DNA of 64,000 nt from Pseudomonadota bacterium (lineage in GTDB: Bacteria; Pseudomonadota; Gammaproteobacteria; Xanthomonadales; Xanthomonadaceae). The notes beneath the pieces were generated by a model. That model ran no database searches. It worked only from the letters and a program-made list of their open reading frames with translations, and was not told the origin of the DNA. Shown here piece by piece: positions 44,117-53,633 of this stretch (the stretch's first letter is position 1; each line of letters starts with the position of its first letter). The DNA lies in NCBI GenBank assembly GCA_030528565.1, contig JAUMYP010000001.1, positions 1 through 64,000 of the forward strand. The letters are read 5' to 3'. Position numbers and translations under genes: made by a program.

Positions 44117-46417
44117 TTAGTTCTGCTTCTCGATGTATTGGAGGAAATCAGCGGGGACAACATCCCCACCATCTGCCGCTGCTTTGAGCGCATCCAGAGC
44201 CATACGCTGAGATGTCAGACGCTCACGGATACTGTTTGCCAGAAAGTCGGCTCCGTCGGCCTCTGCTCGGCGGAGGGCCGCTTCAGTGTCTCGGATGTTC
44301 TGAGGGAGGCGCTCCCTCTCACTGTCGCTCTGCAATATGCGTATTGCGGCCTTTCTGTCAAAATCGTGGGCATTAGTCCTCGGTAATCGTCTGACATGCA
44401 GGATGGCGTTAATGCTTGCCACCCGCGCACGCTCTCTTGCCGTATGCGCGTCGCCCTGCCAGTGGGCGTGAGCTACAGACACAAGTCTCGGGTCAAAGCT
44501 CATCACGCCTTTGGACTCTGGCGTTGTCACCGGCAGGCGTGTTTCGGAGTTGACGATATACCAGCGACCGGACTCGTCGGGGACAGGCTCGGCATGTACC
44601 TTGGCAGGGTCAAGCCCTGCCCGCTGCGCTAGTCCACGGGTGACAGTTTCGATGGCCGGAACCATCTGCGGACGGATGTTGCCTGCAAAGACGCGTCGAC
44701 CGTTGACGGTTTCGTATTGCGACTCGACACGGCCTACGGCGGCCTTCAGGGCAAACTCAGGGTCGATGTTGGGTGTGGCCTCGACCACGGCACGGAGTGT
44801 GCGGTCGATTCTGGCCTGTTCCTCCAGCGTCCTTGGTTGCCCGGTTGTGGCGACATAGTATCCGCCCCGCGCCTCTTTCATTTCCTTACTGTTGCCGCGG
44901 CGTTTGGCGGCCTCGAAGGCTAAACCGGAGACTTCTTTCTGGTCTGGAGTCAGGGCGAATCGTCTTTCGTGCTCGGCAAGGGACAGTCCATGCACGTTCA
45001 GGTCGGCATGGGCTTGCTGAAGCCGTGCAGAGACAGCGGCACTCCCGGCCATGCGGTCTGCCCATGTCGGATTGACGCGGCGCAGGCTATGCATCAGTCG
45101 GGCTGCGTTCTGGTAGTTGGCATGTCCCGGCGCGGTGCGTTGCAGCATGGCCTGAAGGGGCAGGATGACGGCCCCGGCCTCTGCTGCTGAGCGGATGACG
45201 GCAGCGCGTTCCTGCTGTGTGCTGGCTTGCTGCCAAGCCTTGCTGAAATGCTTGTTGAGCTGGGAATTACTCAGCTCGAAGAAGTTACCGGCCATTGCTT
45301 GCTGCCTGCGGAGGCGTTCGGCACGGGCGCGTTCTGCCGCAGCTTCCCTGCGGCGCATCTCGGCTTCGTGTTGGTTGTTCCAGTAACGTAGGGTGCCTTG
45401 GTACAGCTTAGGCTCGCTCTCAGGTGTGATGCCCAGCTCGCGGAGGCGCTTGTCCACCTCGGCGGGATTCATGATGCCTTTGGAGACATCAGCCTGCCAT
45501 TGCATTTCCGCTTGGGCGAGCAGCGTGGAGAATCGCTCATCCTCGCGCCGCTCTCGCTCGGCTCTGCCTGCACGGGCAGCATTCTCCAGCACCTGTGCGT
45601 GCTCGGGACGGTGGTAGATGCCTTGACTGCCATCGGGCATCGGAGCCTTCAGCAGCTCCAGCAGCTTGTCGGTGTCGTGGTCGCCGGAAGCCAGTGCCAA
45701 GGCAAACTTCTTGGACAGCAGCGCATCCGCTTCTTGCTTGTCGAAAGCGCCGTACTCCGGCTGGGCTGCGGTGTCCCGGAATCGCTGGAGGCCCTCCACG
45801 GACAGGATGGAGCCGTCCTTGATGCCTTCCTCGACCAAGGCGCTCAAGTTTTCCTCGGTGCGCTCAAAGATTTCTTTGAGTTCGCGCTGCTTGTGTGCAG
45901 CCTTGATTTCGGTCACAACCTGCGCCACGGTCGGCTGTAGGACTTTCAGGACTTCCGGGTCTTGATAGTCCGGGCTGTTCAGGATGCTGCCCAGCTCGGC
46001 AGCGATTTCCTCGTCGATACTTTCGCCGGGTTCCTTGTTGGCAGCGGCTTCCAAGACGCGGGCGCGGCTGTCACGAAGCCGCAGAACACCATCGGTCTTA
46101 CGGTAGCCACGCAGGTAGGCGGCATTGCGTTCTGCCAGTGCTTCTGCGGTGGACACCGGCTGGCCTGTGGCATCTTGTCGGGTGCGGTCAGTCGCACCCT
46201 CCAGCTCCGATTGTTCAGCAAGGCGTGCGTTCTTATCGGCTTTGTGTCCTGCATACGCCAGCGAGACTTTGCCGAGGATGCCTACGGCTACCGAGGACAG
46301 CCCTTGGTAGCCACGGGATGCGTCTTGGTCAGCATGGACAGCGAGGTCAGGCGTGTTGCTGAGGCGTGATTGGGTATCGGCACGCCGGATGATTTCTTGG
46401 TTTTTGATGCGTGGCAT
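44117..46417 (-). CDS. Internal virion protein C (T7 gp15-like)
   Basis: Ejection protein, 766 residues (T7 gp15: 747), helical and highly charged, starting MPRIKNQEIIRRADTQSRLS. The section EATPNIDPEFALKAAVGRVESQYETV could be a remnant lysozyme-like (transglycosylase) catalytic segment, in which case the muralytic function absent from gp16 may have moved here. Assigned by length and exact position between gp14- and gp16-like genes. Confidence 0.8.
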   Translation of the reverse strand: MPRIKNQEIIRRADTQSRLSNTPDLAVHADQDASRGYQGLSSVAVGILGKVSLAYAGHKADKNARLAEQSELEGATDRTRQDATGQPVSTAEALAERNAAYLRGYRKTDGVLRLRDSRARVLEAAANKEPGESIDEEIAAELGSILNSPDYQDPEVLKVLQPTVAQVVTEIKAAHKQRELKEIFERTEENLSALVEEGIKDGSILSVEGLQRFRDTAAQPEYGAFDKQEADALLSKKFALALASGDHDTDKLLELLKAPMPDGSQGIYHRPEHAQVLENAARAGRAERERREDERFSTLLAQAEMQWQADVSKGIMNPAEVDKRLRELGITPESEPKLYQGTLRYWNNQHEAEMRRREAAAERARAERLRRQQAMAGNFFELSNSQLNKHFSKAWQQASTQQERAAVIRSAAEAGAVILPLQAMLQRTAPGHANYQNAARLMHSLRRVNPTWADRMAGSAAVSARLQQAHADLNVHGLSLAEHERRFALTPDQKEVSGLAFEAAKRRGNSKEMKEARGGYYVATTGQPRTLEEQARIDRTLRAVVEATPNIDPEFALKAAVGRVESQYETVNGRRVFAGNIRPQMVPAIETVTRGLAQRAGLDPAKVHAEPVPDESGRWYIVNSETRLPVTTPESKGVMSFDPRLVSVAHAHWQGDAHTARERARVASINAILHVRRLPRTNAHDFDRKAAIRILQSDSERERLPQNIRDTEAALRRAEADGADFLANSIRERLTSQRMALDALKAAADGGDVVPADFLQYIEKQN

Positions 46418-46420
46418 GGG

Positions 46421-46903
46421 TTATCCGTGGCGCTTCTTGGGACCAGCAACGCCGCTGGGGATGGTGAGGTCTTTTCCGGCCGCCTTGGCAGCGCGATAGC
46501 CGCTGTAGGCGGTTGTTGCTGCATCCGCCAGTTGACCGTAAAACTCAGTCCGTGCAGAGCGATTGCGTGCGGCGGCTTCGGCTTGACTTGCGCGAACACC
46601 AGAACGGCGGTTGGCTTCAATCAGCGCAACGTCCCGGCCTGCTTGGCCGCCGATGTCTTGTAGCAAGGCATCCACGGATGCGCCGGATACTCCGGCCTCC
46701 GCAGCGGCAGCGCGGGCTTTGGCGCGGAGCTGTCGGGCTTCCTCGAATCGGTCTTGGGTACGCTGTTGGGCTTGGGCGGTGATTTCTTCCTGCTGCACCA
46801 GCGCCATTTGGGCAGTGGCTTTTTTCTGCTGCTGATAACCGTAGGCTGCCGTGATGGCGCTGATGCCTGCGGAAATCAGTGTGGCTGTGGCGACTTCACA
46901 CAT
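46421..46903 (-). CDS. Internal virion protein B (T7 gp14-like)
   Basis: Ejection protein, 160 residues from ATG 46903 (T7 gp14: 196). N-terminal hydrophobic segment (TATLISAGISAITAAYGY), then a long helix rich in Gln, Ala, Arg (AQAQQRTQDRFEEARQLRAK), as in the gp14 family. Start overlaps the end of the upstream gene by 28 bp; an earlier ATG (46924) is possible. Confidence 0.8.
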   Translation of the reverse strand: MCEVATATLISAGISAITAAYGYQQQKKATAQMALVQQEEITAQAQQRTQDRFEEARQLRAKARAAAAEAGVSGASVDALLQDIGGQAGRDVALIEANRRSGVRASQAEAAARNRSARTEFYGQLADAATTAYSGYRAAKAAGKDLTIPSGVAGPKKRHG

Positions 46904-47358
46904 TGCGGATGGTAGGCCATGCAATCGAAAGTGACGCGCTGGGGGCCGTGGTCGAGGTAGACGCAGGTGCGTCGGAACCCCAGCGCCCGCAGCCAGCGGA
47001 GGATATCTGTACTACTGCGCGGGACGAGGTTGTACAGCGTGGCGTACTGCTTGCCCCAGCAATCGAGGATACCGCGTACGTACTTGGAGGACAGCAGACG
47101 GCGGGGGATGTCAGGCGTGCCCAGCATCCAGACACAGGCCGTGGTAGGCGCTTGCTCGGCGTAGCCGAAGATGGCGACGGGCTTGTCGTCAACAACTGCA
47201 CACAGGGCGACCGAGGACGAGGCGGTGGATTGCAGCAGGGCGTCCATCGGACTCGAGCCGTCCGCCAAGGCGCAGTCTCGGACATCCTCGGGGCGCATGT
47301 TGGCTGCGATATGGGCGACATCAGCTTGAGTGGGCTTGCGGAACTTGGGTTGGGTCAT
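46876..47358 (-). CDS. T7 gp13-like / GNAT-fold protein
   Basis: 160 residues from ATG 47358. PTQADVAHIAANMRPEDVRDC, VDDKPVAIFGYAE and LYNLVPRSSTDILRWLRALGF form the acetyltransferase-like fold seen in gp13-type phage proteins. Position between tail tubular B and internal virion B equals T7 gene 13, needed for virion assembly but not strictly structural. Acetyl transfer is unproven. ATGA overlap with the gp12-like gene. Confidence 0.8.
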   Translation of the reverse strand: MTQPKFRKPTQADVAHIAANMRPEDVRDCALADGSSPMDALLQSTASSSVALCAVVDDKPVAIFGYAEQAPTTACVWMLGTPDIPRRLLSSKYVRGILDCWGKQYATLYNLVPRSSTDILRWLRALGFRRTCVYLDHGPQRVTFDCMAYHPQCVKSPQPH

Positions 47359-49514
47359 AGTCGGGTTCTTGCGGTATAGAGGCCACGCCACTGTGCTGAG
47401 AGGAACCAGCACTGGTAAGGCAGGGCATTAACGAGGGATATTTCGACATTGGCGGCGTTGCTGAGCACGGGGAAGCGCCGTGTGCCGCTGTGGAATACCG
47501 GAGAGGACAGGGCGAACTGTTTGGAATCCAGCGTCCGTGCGGTATAGCCGGAGGTGTGCGAGGCGAGGTAGGTTTCGGTGTGGTTGCCGCTGTGGTTACG
47601 GACTTCCACCTCGAAATATGCCGCGTGGCTGTAGGCGACCTCGATGTCGCGGATTTGCGTGCGGCCAATCAGGATGGCCCTGCCTTCACTGTTGCGCGGC
47701 ATGGGGCGGGTCAGGGAGAGCTTGCAGGTATAGTTCACCCCGATAGTGACCGTCCCGCCGTCATGCCGTCCGGGGATGCGGATAGCTTGGCCGGAAGGCT
47801 CCAGCGTGGCTTGGGTCAGGTCGAAGTACGCGCCGGGGTCTGCCCATGCGTCGGTCTTGATAGCCGTCACGCCTTGTAGGCTGTCTAGCTTGTAGGGCAG
47901 CTCTAGCCGCGTGAAGTAGCCGTAGTGCTGCATGACCGGCTCCACCACAGCGAGCCTGTCCAGCATGAAGGTGTAATCCTTGGTGGCATCTGAGTCCTGC
48001 TGATTCAGGCTCAAGGCAAGCTTGAGCAGCTCAACACCGCCTCCGGGGGCTTCGGCAACCAGATAGACCACATCGTGCAGTGCGTGCATGTGGACGATTT
48101 TGCCGACTCCAGAGAATCGCCAGCGCGACCATGCAGACTGGATTTTTTCATCGCCAGACCAGCGCACTGCATAGGCGTATACAGCACCGTCGGACATCGA
48201 CAGCAGAACGGTATCGCCACTTGCGCAGGTACACATGCAGCGGCATCGCCCCGGCAGGTAGCGGGGGACATGCGCTGTGGTTTCTGCAGCATCGCCTGTG
48301 ACGCTGAGGTCGTCCATATAATACTCGCGCAGGACAGCGTGCGTGCCGCCGTCATCAACGAAGTACAGGGAGTCGCCCATCAGCTGGGGCCGGATATACG
48401 GTGAGCAGTTGTATACATTCACCGGGTCAGCCTTGATGTTCTTGGCGGACATATACGGCTCAGCGGTGAGCAGGTATTGCGCACTGGAGGCCGCCACATA
48501 CACAGCCGTCTGGAACGGCACGGCGTGTTGCAGCTGCGCTACGCCGTTGGTGGCAATGGCGATGTCGATGGGGTCACTGTCCAGCAATTGCGTGACGGAG
48601 GTACGCCACAGGTTGAAGTAGCTGTCTACCTCGGACATCAGGACGTTTTCGCTGGACAGGAAGCCAAGCCGCCCCCTGTGCAGGAACACTTCTTGGATGG
48701 TCTGACCAACAAACGAGGCTTCGGGGTTGGTGTGCTCGTCCCCTGCATCCCGATACTTCCATTCGGCGGGGCCGAAGGTGAAATAAAAGCCGTCCGGGTG
48801 GACATCATCTGGGATGCGCTTTAATACATGCGGCATCGTACGGGCCTCGTAGGCGTAAGGGATGCCGGGCTTGGCGCATTCGACCCATGTGTTGCTCCCC
48901 GCACGTTCGACGTAGTAGTCATCGAACGGTAGCTGCGGAGTCCCTGTGACATGGTAGATGCTGCCCTTGGCGTGCTGGGGCGGCGTTGCGCCGGAGCCTT
49001 GAACCCATGTGGAGGCTTGGGCCGTACCGGAGGATGTCTTGGGCAGGTCTTGCAGCGTCTGTACGCTACCCGTGACATGGCCTTGGGAACGTGCGGCGTG
49101 CATCTGCACGCGACAGTTGCGCTGGACGATAAAGGTGGTGTCAGCGATGGTGAGCGCCTTGAATACTGTCCAAGGCTGCCTCTGCTCGGTGTCGAGATAG
49201 TCGCGTGCACTGTCCTCGACATTGACGGCGTACTCTCTACCTGTGATGTGGTCGAACACGCGGATATTGCGGTGCTCGATGGCGACGATGTATCGCTCGG
49301 CATCGTCACGAACGATGGAATGGAAGTACGCCATCGGGTCAAGATTGGAGGCCAGTACCTGCACAAACTCGGCAGGCGGACGCTTGCCTGCACCCATTGC
49401 GGCGTGAAGCCAAGCGTTATCGGCTTCGGATACTTGTGTATCCGAACGAACACTGTCGTCCTGCTGAGATACGCCCCCGAGAAAGGAGGAATAGGAGCCG
49501 GAAGTGTTTGCCAT
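47355..49514 (-). CDS. Tail tubular protein B (T7 gp12-like)
   Basis: Nozzle of the short tail, 719 residues (T7 gp12: 794). Typical opening SYSSFLGGVSQQDDSVRSDTQVSEADNA (start shown only in part: GGVSQQDDSVR) and FIVQRNCRVQMH, GRLGFLSSENVLMSEVDSYFN segments, all characteristic of the family. Start overlaps the gp11-like stop (TAATG). Confidence 0.93.
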   Translation of the reverse strand: MANTSGSYSSFLGGVSQQDDSVRSDTQVSEADNAWLHAAMGAGKRPPAEFVQVLASNLDPMAYFHSIVRDDAERYIVAIEHRNIRVFDHITGREYAVNVEDSARDYLDTEQRQPWTVFKALTIADTTFIVQRNCRVQMHAARSQGHVTGSVQTLQDLPKTSSGTAQASTWVQGSGATPPQHAKGSIYHVTGTPQLPFDDYYVERAGSNTWVECAKPGIPYAYEARTMPHVLKRIPDDVHPDGFYFTFGPAEWKYRDAGDEHTNPEASFVGQTIQEVFLHRGRLGFLSSENVLMSEVDSYFNLWRTSVTQLLDSDPIDIAIATNGVAQLQHAVPFQTAVYVAASSAQYLLTAEPYMSAKNIKADPVNVYNCSPYIRPQLMGDSLYFVDDGGTHAVLREYYMDDLSVTGDAAETTAHVPRYLPGRCRCMCTCASGDTVLLSMSDGAVYAYAVRWSGDEKIQSAWSRWRFSGVGKIVHMHALHDVVYLVAEAPGGGVELLKLALSLNQQDSDATKDYTFMLDRLAVVEPVMQHYGYFTRLELPYKLDSLQGVTAIKTDAWADPGAYFDLTQATLEPSGQAIRIPGRHDGGTVTIGVNYTCKLSLTRPMPRNSEGRAILIGRTQIRDIEVAYSHAAYFEVEVRNHSGNHTETYLASHTSGYTARTLDSKQFALSSPVFHSGTRRFPVLSNAANVEISLVNALPYQCWFLSAQWRGLYTARTRL

Positions 49515-50095
49515 TACTTGTCCCAGATGTCGGTGACGGAAGTCGAACCCGTCATGAAGTTGTGACCCTCGGCATAGATGTAGTCACTATGCTCCAAGGC
49601 GAAGGCGCTATAGGCTTCTTCCTCGTGCGCCTCGGTGAATACGTTTTGGGTTTCGCTGCCCAGCACCTGCGTTTGGAAGATGCGGCAAGCGCGGACGGTG
49701 ATGTAGCGGCGTGCGGTTTCCGGTAGGGAGTTGAAGGGCAGGAACCAGACCACATCCGCCCACGGAGGGGAGGTAAACCTGTCAGAGCGGGAACGTCGAT
49801 TGAACAGGCGGTCGCCGCGCTGGACAACGATAGGCCCGCCCTGTGAGGGCTTGACGGAGAGCAGGTTAGGCGGGACACGGGCGATGCCCTGCGTGTCAAG
49901 GACGAAGGTATGACCATAGTCCGCGTTGAACCACCAACCGCGGGCCTGAACTTCCCGGCTGATGGTGTGGAGCGTATCGCGGGCGATGGCGGTATCGACG
50001 CTGGAGACTTCATCCAAAGTGTTGACCGGGGTTTCGCCAATCGTGCCCAGCATGGCGTTGACGGCTTCCAGCTCGGTGCTAGGTGCGTGTTGCAT
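49514..50095 (-). CDS. Tail tubular protein A (T7 gp11-like)
   Basis: Adaptor ring between portal and nozzle, 193 residues (T7 gp11: 196). TELEAVNAMLGTIGETPVNTL at the N-terminus, REVQARGWWFNADYGHTF and RRYITVRACRIFQTQVLG are diagnostic. Immediately downstream of the capsid terminator. Confidence 0.95.
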   Translation of the reverse strand: MQHAPSTELEAVNAMLGTIGETPVNTLDEVSSVDTAIARDTLHTISREVQARGWWFNADYGHTFVLDTQGIARVPPNLLSVKPSQGGPIVVQRGDRLFNRRSRSDRFTSPPWADVVWFLPFNSLPETARRYITVRACRIFQTQVLGSETQNVFTEAHEEEAYSAFALEHSDYIYAEGHNFMTGSTSVTDIWDK

Positions 50096-50110
50096 GGATT
50101 CTCCGAAAAA

Positions 50111-50140
50111 GGAAAACCCGCCTGTGGTGAACAGGCGGGT
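50111..50140 (-). terminator. Intrinsic terminator after the capsid gene
   Basis: Minus strand ACCCGCCTGT (50140-50131) / ACAGGCGGGT (50125-50116) with a TCACC loop, followed by TTTCCTTTTT. In T7 the main phage-polymerase terminator (T-phi) sits at the same place after gene 10, where it lets capsid mRNA be made in excess. Confidence 0.88.
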
Positions 50141-50152
50141 CAGGTGGAAGGC

Positions 50153-51133
50153 TTACGAAGCCTTGGACAGTTCGATTGCGCCGCGCGGGGCGAGGACACC
50201 GTGGCCCAAGGCGTACTTGGCAAGCATCAGCGTGCCTTGCTTTTCGCCTTGGTAGACATCCTCGAGCGCGAGGTCAAGCAGCTTGAGCGTACCCACAGCG
50301 GAGCGGTGGAAGATGACACCCACGGTGTTGCTGTAGTCAGCACGGTACTTGGCGAGCACCTTCTGGTTGGAGGTTTCGTTGGTACGCGGCATGGCGTTGA
50401 TTTTAACCAGCGGGATGCGGGCCACACTGGCAATCATGGCCTGTCCGTAGGAGCCGTTGGACTCGGGGTTGATGTCCCGGTCGATGAGGTCTTTGTTTTC
50501 GGTCAGCAGATACCACTGTGCCGGGGACAGTGCGCCAGTGAACTCGCTGGCAATGTCCGGCAGCAGCTTTTCGTCAAAGATGCGGCGAGCTTGTCGGAAG
50601 GCGTTTGCGAGTACGGTGGCATCAGTCGCCATCGCAGTGTTCTTGATAATCGCACCTCCCGGTTGGCCGGGGACTTTCGGGGTCGTGACGCGGGCGGCCT
50701 GAATGGCGCAGCGCAGCTCGTTGAGCATACGCGCCACAGCCAGTTCAGCACCTTGCTGGCGGGTGTACTCGCTACGCACGTCGTAGTGGTTCATCGCCTC
50801 GTCAATGTTGGCGATGAATGCGTGACTAATCAGCATCGGGTCAAGGGTGACGATGGTTTCGTTGTGCTCGACCTTCATGCCCTCGATAGTCGTGCCGGGG
50901 ATGTGGTATTCACTGCCGATAGTGCCGATGTTCGGGAAGCTGACGGACTTGCCGGAATCAATGTCACGGGTGGTGACTTTACCGTCCAGCTTGTAGGTTT
51001 CCACGAATGCGGTGATGACTTCCGCAGCATAGTTCTGCTTGAACAGCTCCCACTGGTTGCCGGTAGGGGCTTCGCCTTCAATGCCGGAGGTTGCGGTTTT
51101 ACCGCTGACAAGACCAATACGATTTACTGCCAT
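50153..51133 (-). CDS. Major capsid protein (T7 gp10-like)
   Basis: 326 residues (T7 gp10A: 345). KQNYAAEVITAFVETYKLDGKVTTRDIDSGKSVSFPNIGTI is the HK97-fold start typical of T7-like capsids (only KDGKV-like core shown elsewhere), with AFIANIDEAMNHYDVRSEY and IFDEKLLPDIASEF. AAGGAA 7 nt before ATG 51133. The 41-bp gap upstream is the largest between late genes and the likeliest site for a phage promoter. Confidence 0.95.
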   Translation of the reverse strand: MAVNRIGLVSGKTATSGIEGEAPTGNQWELFKQNYAAEVITAFVETYKLDGKVTTRDIDSGKSVSFPNIGTIGSEYHIPGTTIEGMKVEHNETIVTLDPMLISHAFIANIDEAMNHYDVRSEYTRQQGAELAVARMLNELRCAIQAARVTTPKVPGQPGGAIIKNTAMATDATVLANAFRQARRIFDEKLLPDIASEFTGALSPAQWYLLTENKDLIDRDINPESNGSYGQAMIASVARIPLVKINAMPRTNETSNQKVLAKYRADYSNTVGVIFHRSAVGTLKLLDLALEDVYQGEKQGTLMLAKYALGHGVLAPRGAIELSKAS

Positions 51134-51174
51134 TTAAATGTTCCTTGTGGTGGTGTTTAGGTGTGTGTGTTGAA

Positions 51175-51921
51175 TCAGCGCAGCACTTGGCTGACGCGGA
51201 GACGGTTGGTGACTTCCTGCCGGTAGGCGGGGTCGTTGCGGTAACGCGGGTCGCGCATGGCCTGCACGACTTGGTGCGTGCTGGCGAAGGGCTGTACACC
51301 TTGGGCGTTGGCGGTAGGCTTGCCGTGCAGGGTCACGCCGGACTTGCTGGTCGGCGCCTGGCCGCGCTTGGCGACCAAGGCGGTGACAGCAAAGGCGGCA
51401 CGGTCAGCATCGCCGGAGCCGATGGCTTCGTTGTAGGTCTTTTTCTCGCCTTCGCTCAGGTTTGCGGCTGCCCACTGGATGAGACTGTTGTATTCGGCCT
51501 CGCCACCTGCGGGCTTGAACACAGCGGCGCTGTAGGCTTCTTGGCGACTGCGCAGGCCGTCGAGGTAAATGGCGACCATATCGCGGGAGAAGCCTTTGTC
51601 CTCAAGCGCTTTCAAGCTGGATTCGCTCAGCGCACCGTTCGCTGCGAACTCATCGGCGAGTGCGGCGGCATCCAAGCCCGCAGCAGTCAGTGCGCTGTTG
51701 GCCTTGGCATCCTCGGTGTCCGGGATGTTCCCCGGCGTTCCTTGGGGGGCCTTGGAGGTTTCTGCGGCACTCTTGGCCGACTCATAGGCGGCGACCAGTT
51801 CTTCCAGCGTGTTAAAGCCGCCGTAGTCGGTCGGCTGCTGGGCCTGTCCCTGCTGCTGCTCGTCTTGCGCAGGTGCCGGGGAGGTGTCCAGTTGGGTTTC
51901 GGATTTACCGGGCTGGGACAT
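51175..51921 (-). CDS. Capsid assembly scaffolding protein (T7 gp9-like)
   Basis: 248 residues (T7 gp9: 307), acidic and Gln/Ala-rich N-terminus, helical body (GGFNTLEELVAAYESAKSA, LSEGEKKTYNEAIGSGD) and a basic C-terminus (RNDPAYRQEVTNRLRVSQVLR) that binds the coat protein. Directly before capsid. ATG shares a base with the upstream stop (TAATG). Confidence 0.9.
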   Translation of the reverse strand: MSQPGKSETQLDTSPAPAQDEQQQGQAQQPTDYGGFNTLEELVAAYESAKSAAETSKAPQGTPGNIPDTEDAKANSALTAAGLDAAALADEFAANGALSESSLKALEDKGFSRDMVAIYLDGLRSRQEAYSAAVFKPAGGEAEYNSLIQWAAANLSEGEKKTYNEAIGSGDADRAAFAVTALVAKRGQAPTSKSGVTLHGKPTANAQGVQPFASTHQVVQAMRDPRYRNDPAYRQEVTNRLRVSQVLR

Positions 51922-52070
51922 TATTCAGCCACCGAGTTCAGGATGACCGTACCGTCGTGCAGGCGGGTTTCTTCCACGGCGCCCTTGCGGGTGGTTTCGG
52001 GGAGCATGGTGTCCGGATGCTTGGTTTCGGCATCAGCCTTGGCGGCTTCAGTTTTGGTGGATTTGCTCAT
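51921..52070 (-). CDS. 49-residue protein between portal and scaffold
   Basis: Starts MSKSTKTEAAKADAETKHPD and ends TVILNSVAE; hydrophilic. AGGAGA before ATG 52070 and tight overlap with the scaffold start show it is translated. No homologue recognised; perhaps a small head-completion or regulatory peptide. Confidence 0.65.
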   Translation of the reverse strand: MSKSTKTEAAKADAETKHPDTMLPETTRKGAVEETRLHDGTVILNSVAE

Positions 52071-52079
52071 GGAGTCTCC

Positions 52080-53633
52080 TTATTGAGAGGGTTGGGTGAG
52101 GTTGTTGGCGAGCTGAGGCGCTGCGCTGACCAGCGCATCCTGCATTGCGCCTTCTTGCTGTTCTTGGGCGAGTTCTTCGTCCGAGCGGATGAGGCCCTTG
52201 CTGGAGATGTCGGCGGCAGCGGCAAGGCGGGCAATGAGCTCGCCAGAGTTGATGCGGCGGCGGGTTTCTTGCTCGCCTAGGGTTTTCATGCAGGCATCTC
52301 CGAACTCCATCAGCTTCATCAGGTCGTGACCACGGCCAAGCGCGGCAACACCGACGGTGATGCGGGGCTTCAAGAGTTCTTTCGGGATTTCCGGCAGGCG
52401 GCCTTGTCGCTGAAGTTTGTCCAGACGGCGACGTACCAGCGGCAGCAGTAAATCTTCGGCGGTCAGCGAGTAGAAGCCTCCGAGGGAGTCATCCAGCTCC
52501 TGCGTCAGTACGCGGATTTCATAGCCAGTGACGCGCTCACCGGGGCGCTGGACGGCAGAGCGAACGCCGAAGATGAGTTCGAGGCTCTTTGCCAGTGCGT
52601 CGGCTTCCTGCCGGACAAAGTTGAGGTCGACAGTCTTGTCCAGTTGCAGCGTAGCGACATCGTTGCGGTTACCTCGGACAATCGCGCCGGACTCGGCTTG
52701 GGCGAGCTGCTTTTCGCGGATGGCGGAGGTGGGGGACAGCAGGATAATGACTTTGGCGAGGGCAGCCGCACCTTTACGGACGGCTTTGCGCAGGGCCTCC
52801 AATGACTCGAAAGCGCCTACATAGTCGTAGACCAAGCCTTCGCCGTAGTCGCTGGTGGCGCTGCGCGGGACAGCGACGGGAATCCACGGGCAGGCTTCCA
52901 GCGGATAGGTCGCGGATGTCTCCGGGACTTCCACGCCCTCCACTTCCTGCACGACTTCCCATTGGCTGTTGTCCTCGGTACGGCTGATGCGGGTATAGAG
53001 GTTGACATCATCATTCATGCGGCTGATGTCACCGCCTGATGTCTCAGCCACTTTCTGCATCACCGTAGCGCGGAGGGATTCCGGCAACAGCTTGGGCGCT
53101 ACCTTGTCCAACGTGATGATTTCCAGCACGTTGCCGAGGCCGTCCCGGTCTACCACATAGGTATTGAGGGGATACAGCTTGGTCGGGCCTTCGTCGGGGT
53201 CGTACAGCAAGAAGTTGCCAGTGACGATGGCGTGCTTGGCAGCCTCTGCCAGTACGGTACGCACCCCACTGGTTTCAAAGTCGTTGATGACGGCACGTTC
53301 GATTTCAGCCAAGGCCAGCTCAAGCTCGCTGGCTTGTACGCCTGCCTCTTGGGCGATGGCCTCCTTGGCGGCAACGTCCGGAGCCATCTTGAACAATCCG
53401 GCATTAGGCGGGAGCCATGCCAGCAGGACTTTAGCAGCCAGAGTGTTTACGCACTTGGGGCCAGTGTCGATATAGGCGCTTCCTGCACGCCGGTTGCGTG
53501 TACCTTCGTCCACCCACAGGCGGGGTAGGGTCACTTTGGCGCATCGTCGGGCGAGGGACTCGGCCTCCTTGCGGTTGGGCTTGAGTTGGGCATAGCGGTC
53601 GGCTGCGGAGATTTTCTGGGTATCGTCAGCCAC
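52080..53633 (-). CDS. Portal / head-tail connector protein (T7 gp8-like)
   Basis: 517 residues (T7 gp8: 536). RRCAKVTLPRLW, RAGSAYIDTGPKCVNTLAAKVLLAWLPPNAGLF, SDYGEGLVYDYVGAFESLEALRKA and RVTGYEIRVLTQELDDSLGGFYS are classic podoviral portal segments (given here as short keys). Dodecameric ring at the packaging vertex. Start is GTG 53633, overlapping the upstream gene by 8 bp. Confidence 0.95.
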   Translation of the reverse strand: MADDTQKISAADRYAQLKPNRKEAESLARRCAKVTLPRLWVDEGTRNRRAGSAYIDTGPKCVNTLAAKVLLAWLPPNAGLFKMAPDVAAKEAIAQEAGVQASELELALAEIERAVINDFETSGVRTVLAEAAKHAIVTGNFLLYDPDEGPTKLYPLNTYVVDRDGLGNVLEIITLDKVAPKLLPESLRATVMQKVAETSGGDISRMNDDVNLYTRISRTEDNSQWEVVQEVEGVEVPETSATYPLEACPWIPVAVPRSATSDYGEGLVYDYVGAFESLEALRKAVRKGAAALAKVIILLSPTSAIREKQLAQAESGAIVRGNRNDVATLQLDKTVDLNFVRQEADALAKSLELIFGVRSAVQRPGERVTGYEIRVLTQELDDSLGGFYSLTAEDLLLPLVRRRLDKLQRQGRLPEIPKELLKPRITVGVAALGRGHDLMKLMEFGDACMKTLGEQETRRRINSGELIARLAAAADISSKGLIRSDEELAQEQQEGAMQDALVSAAPQLANNLTQPSQ

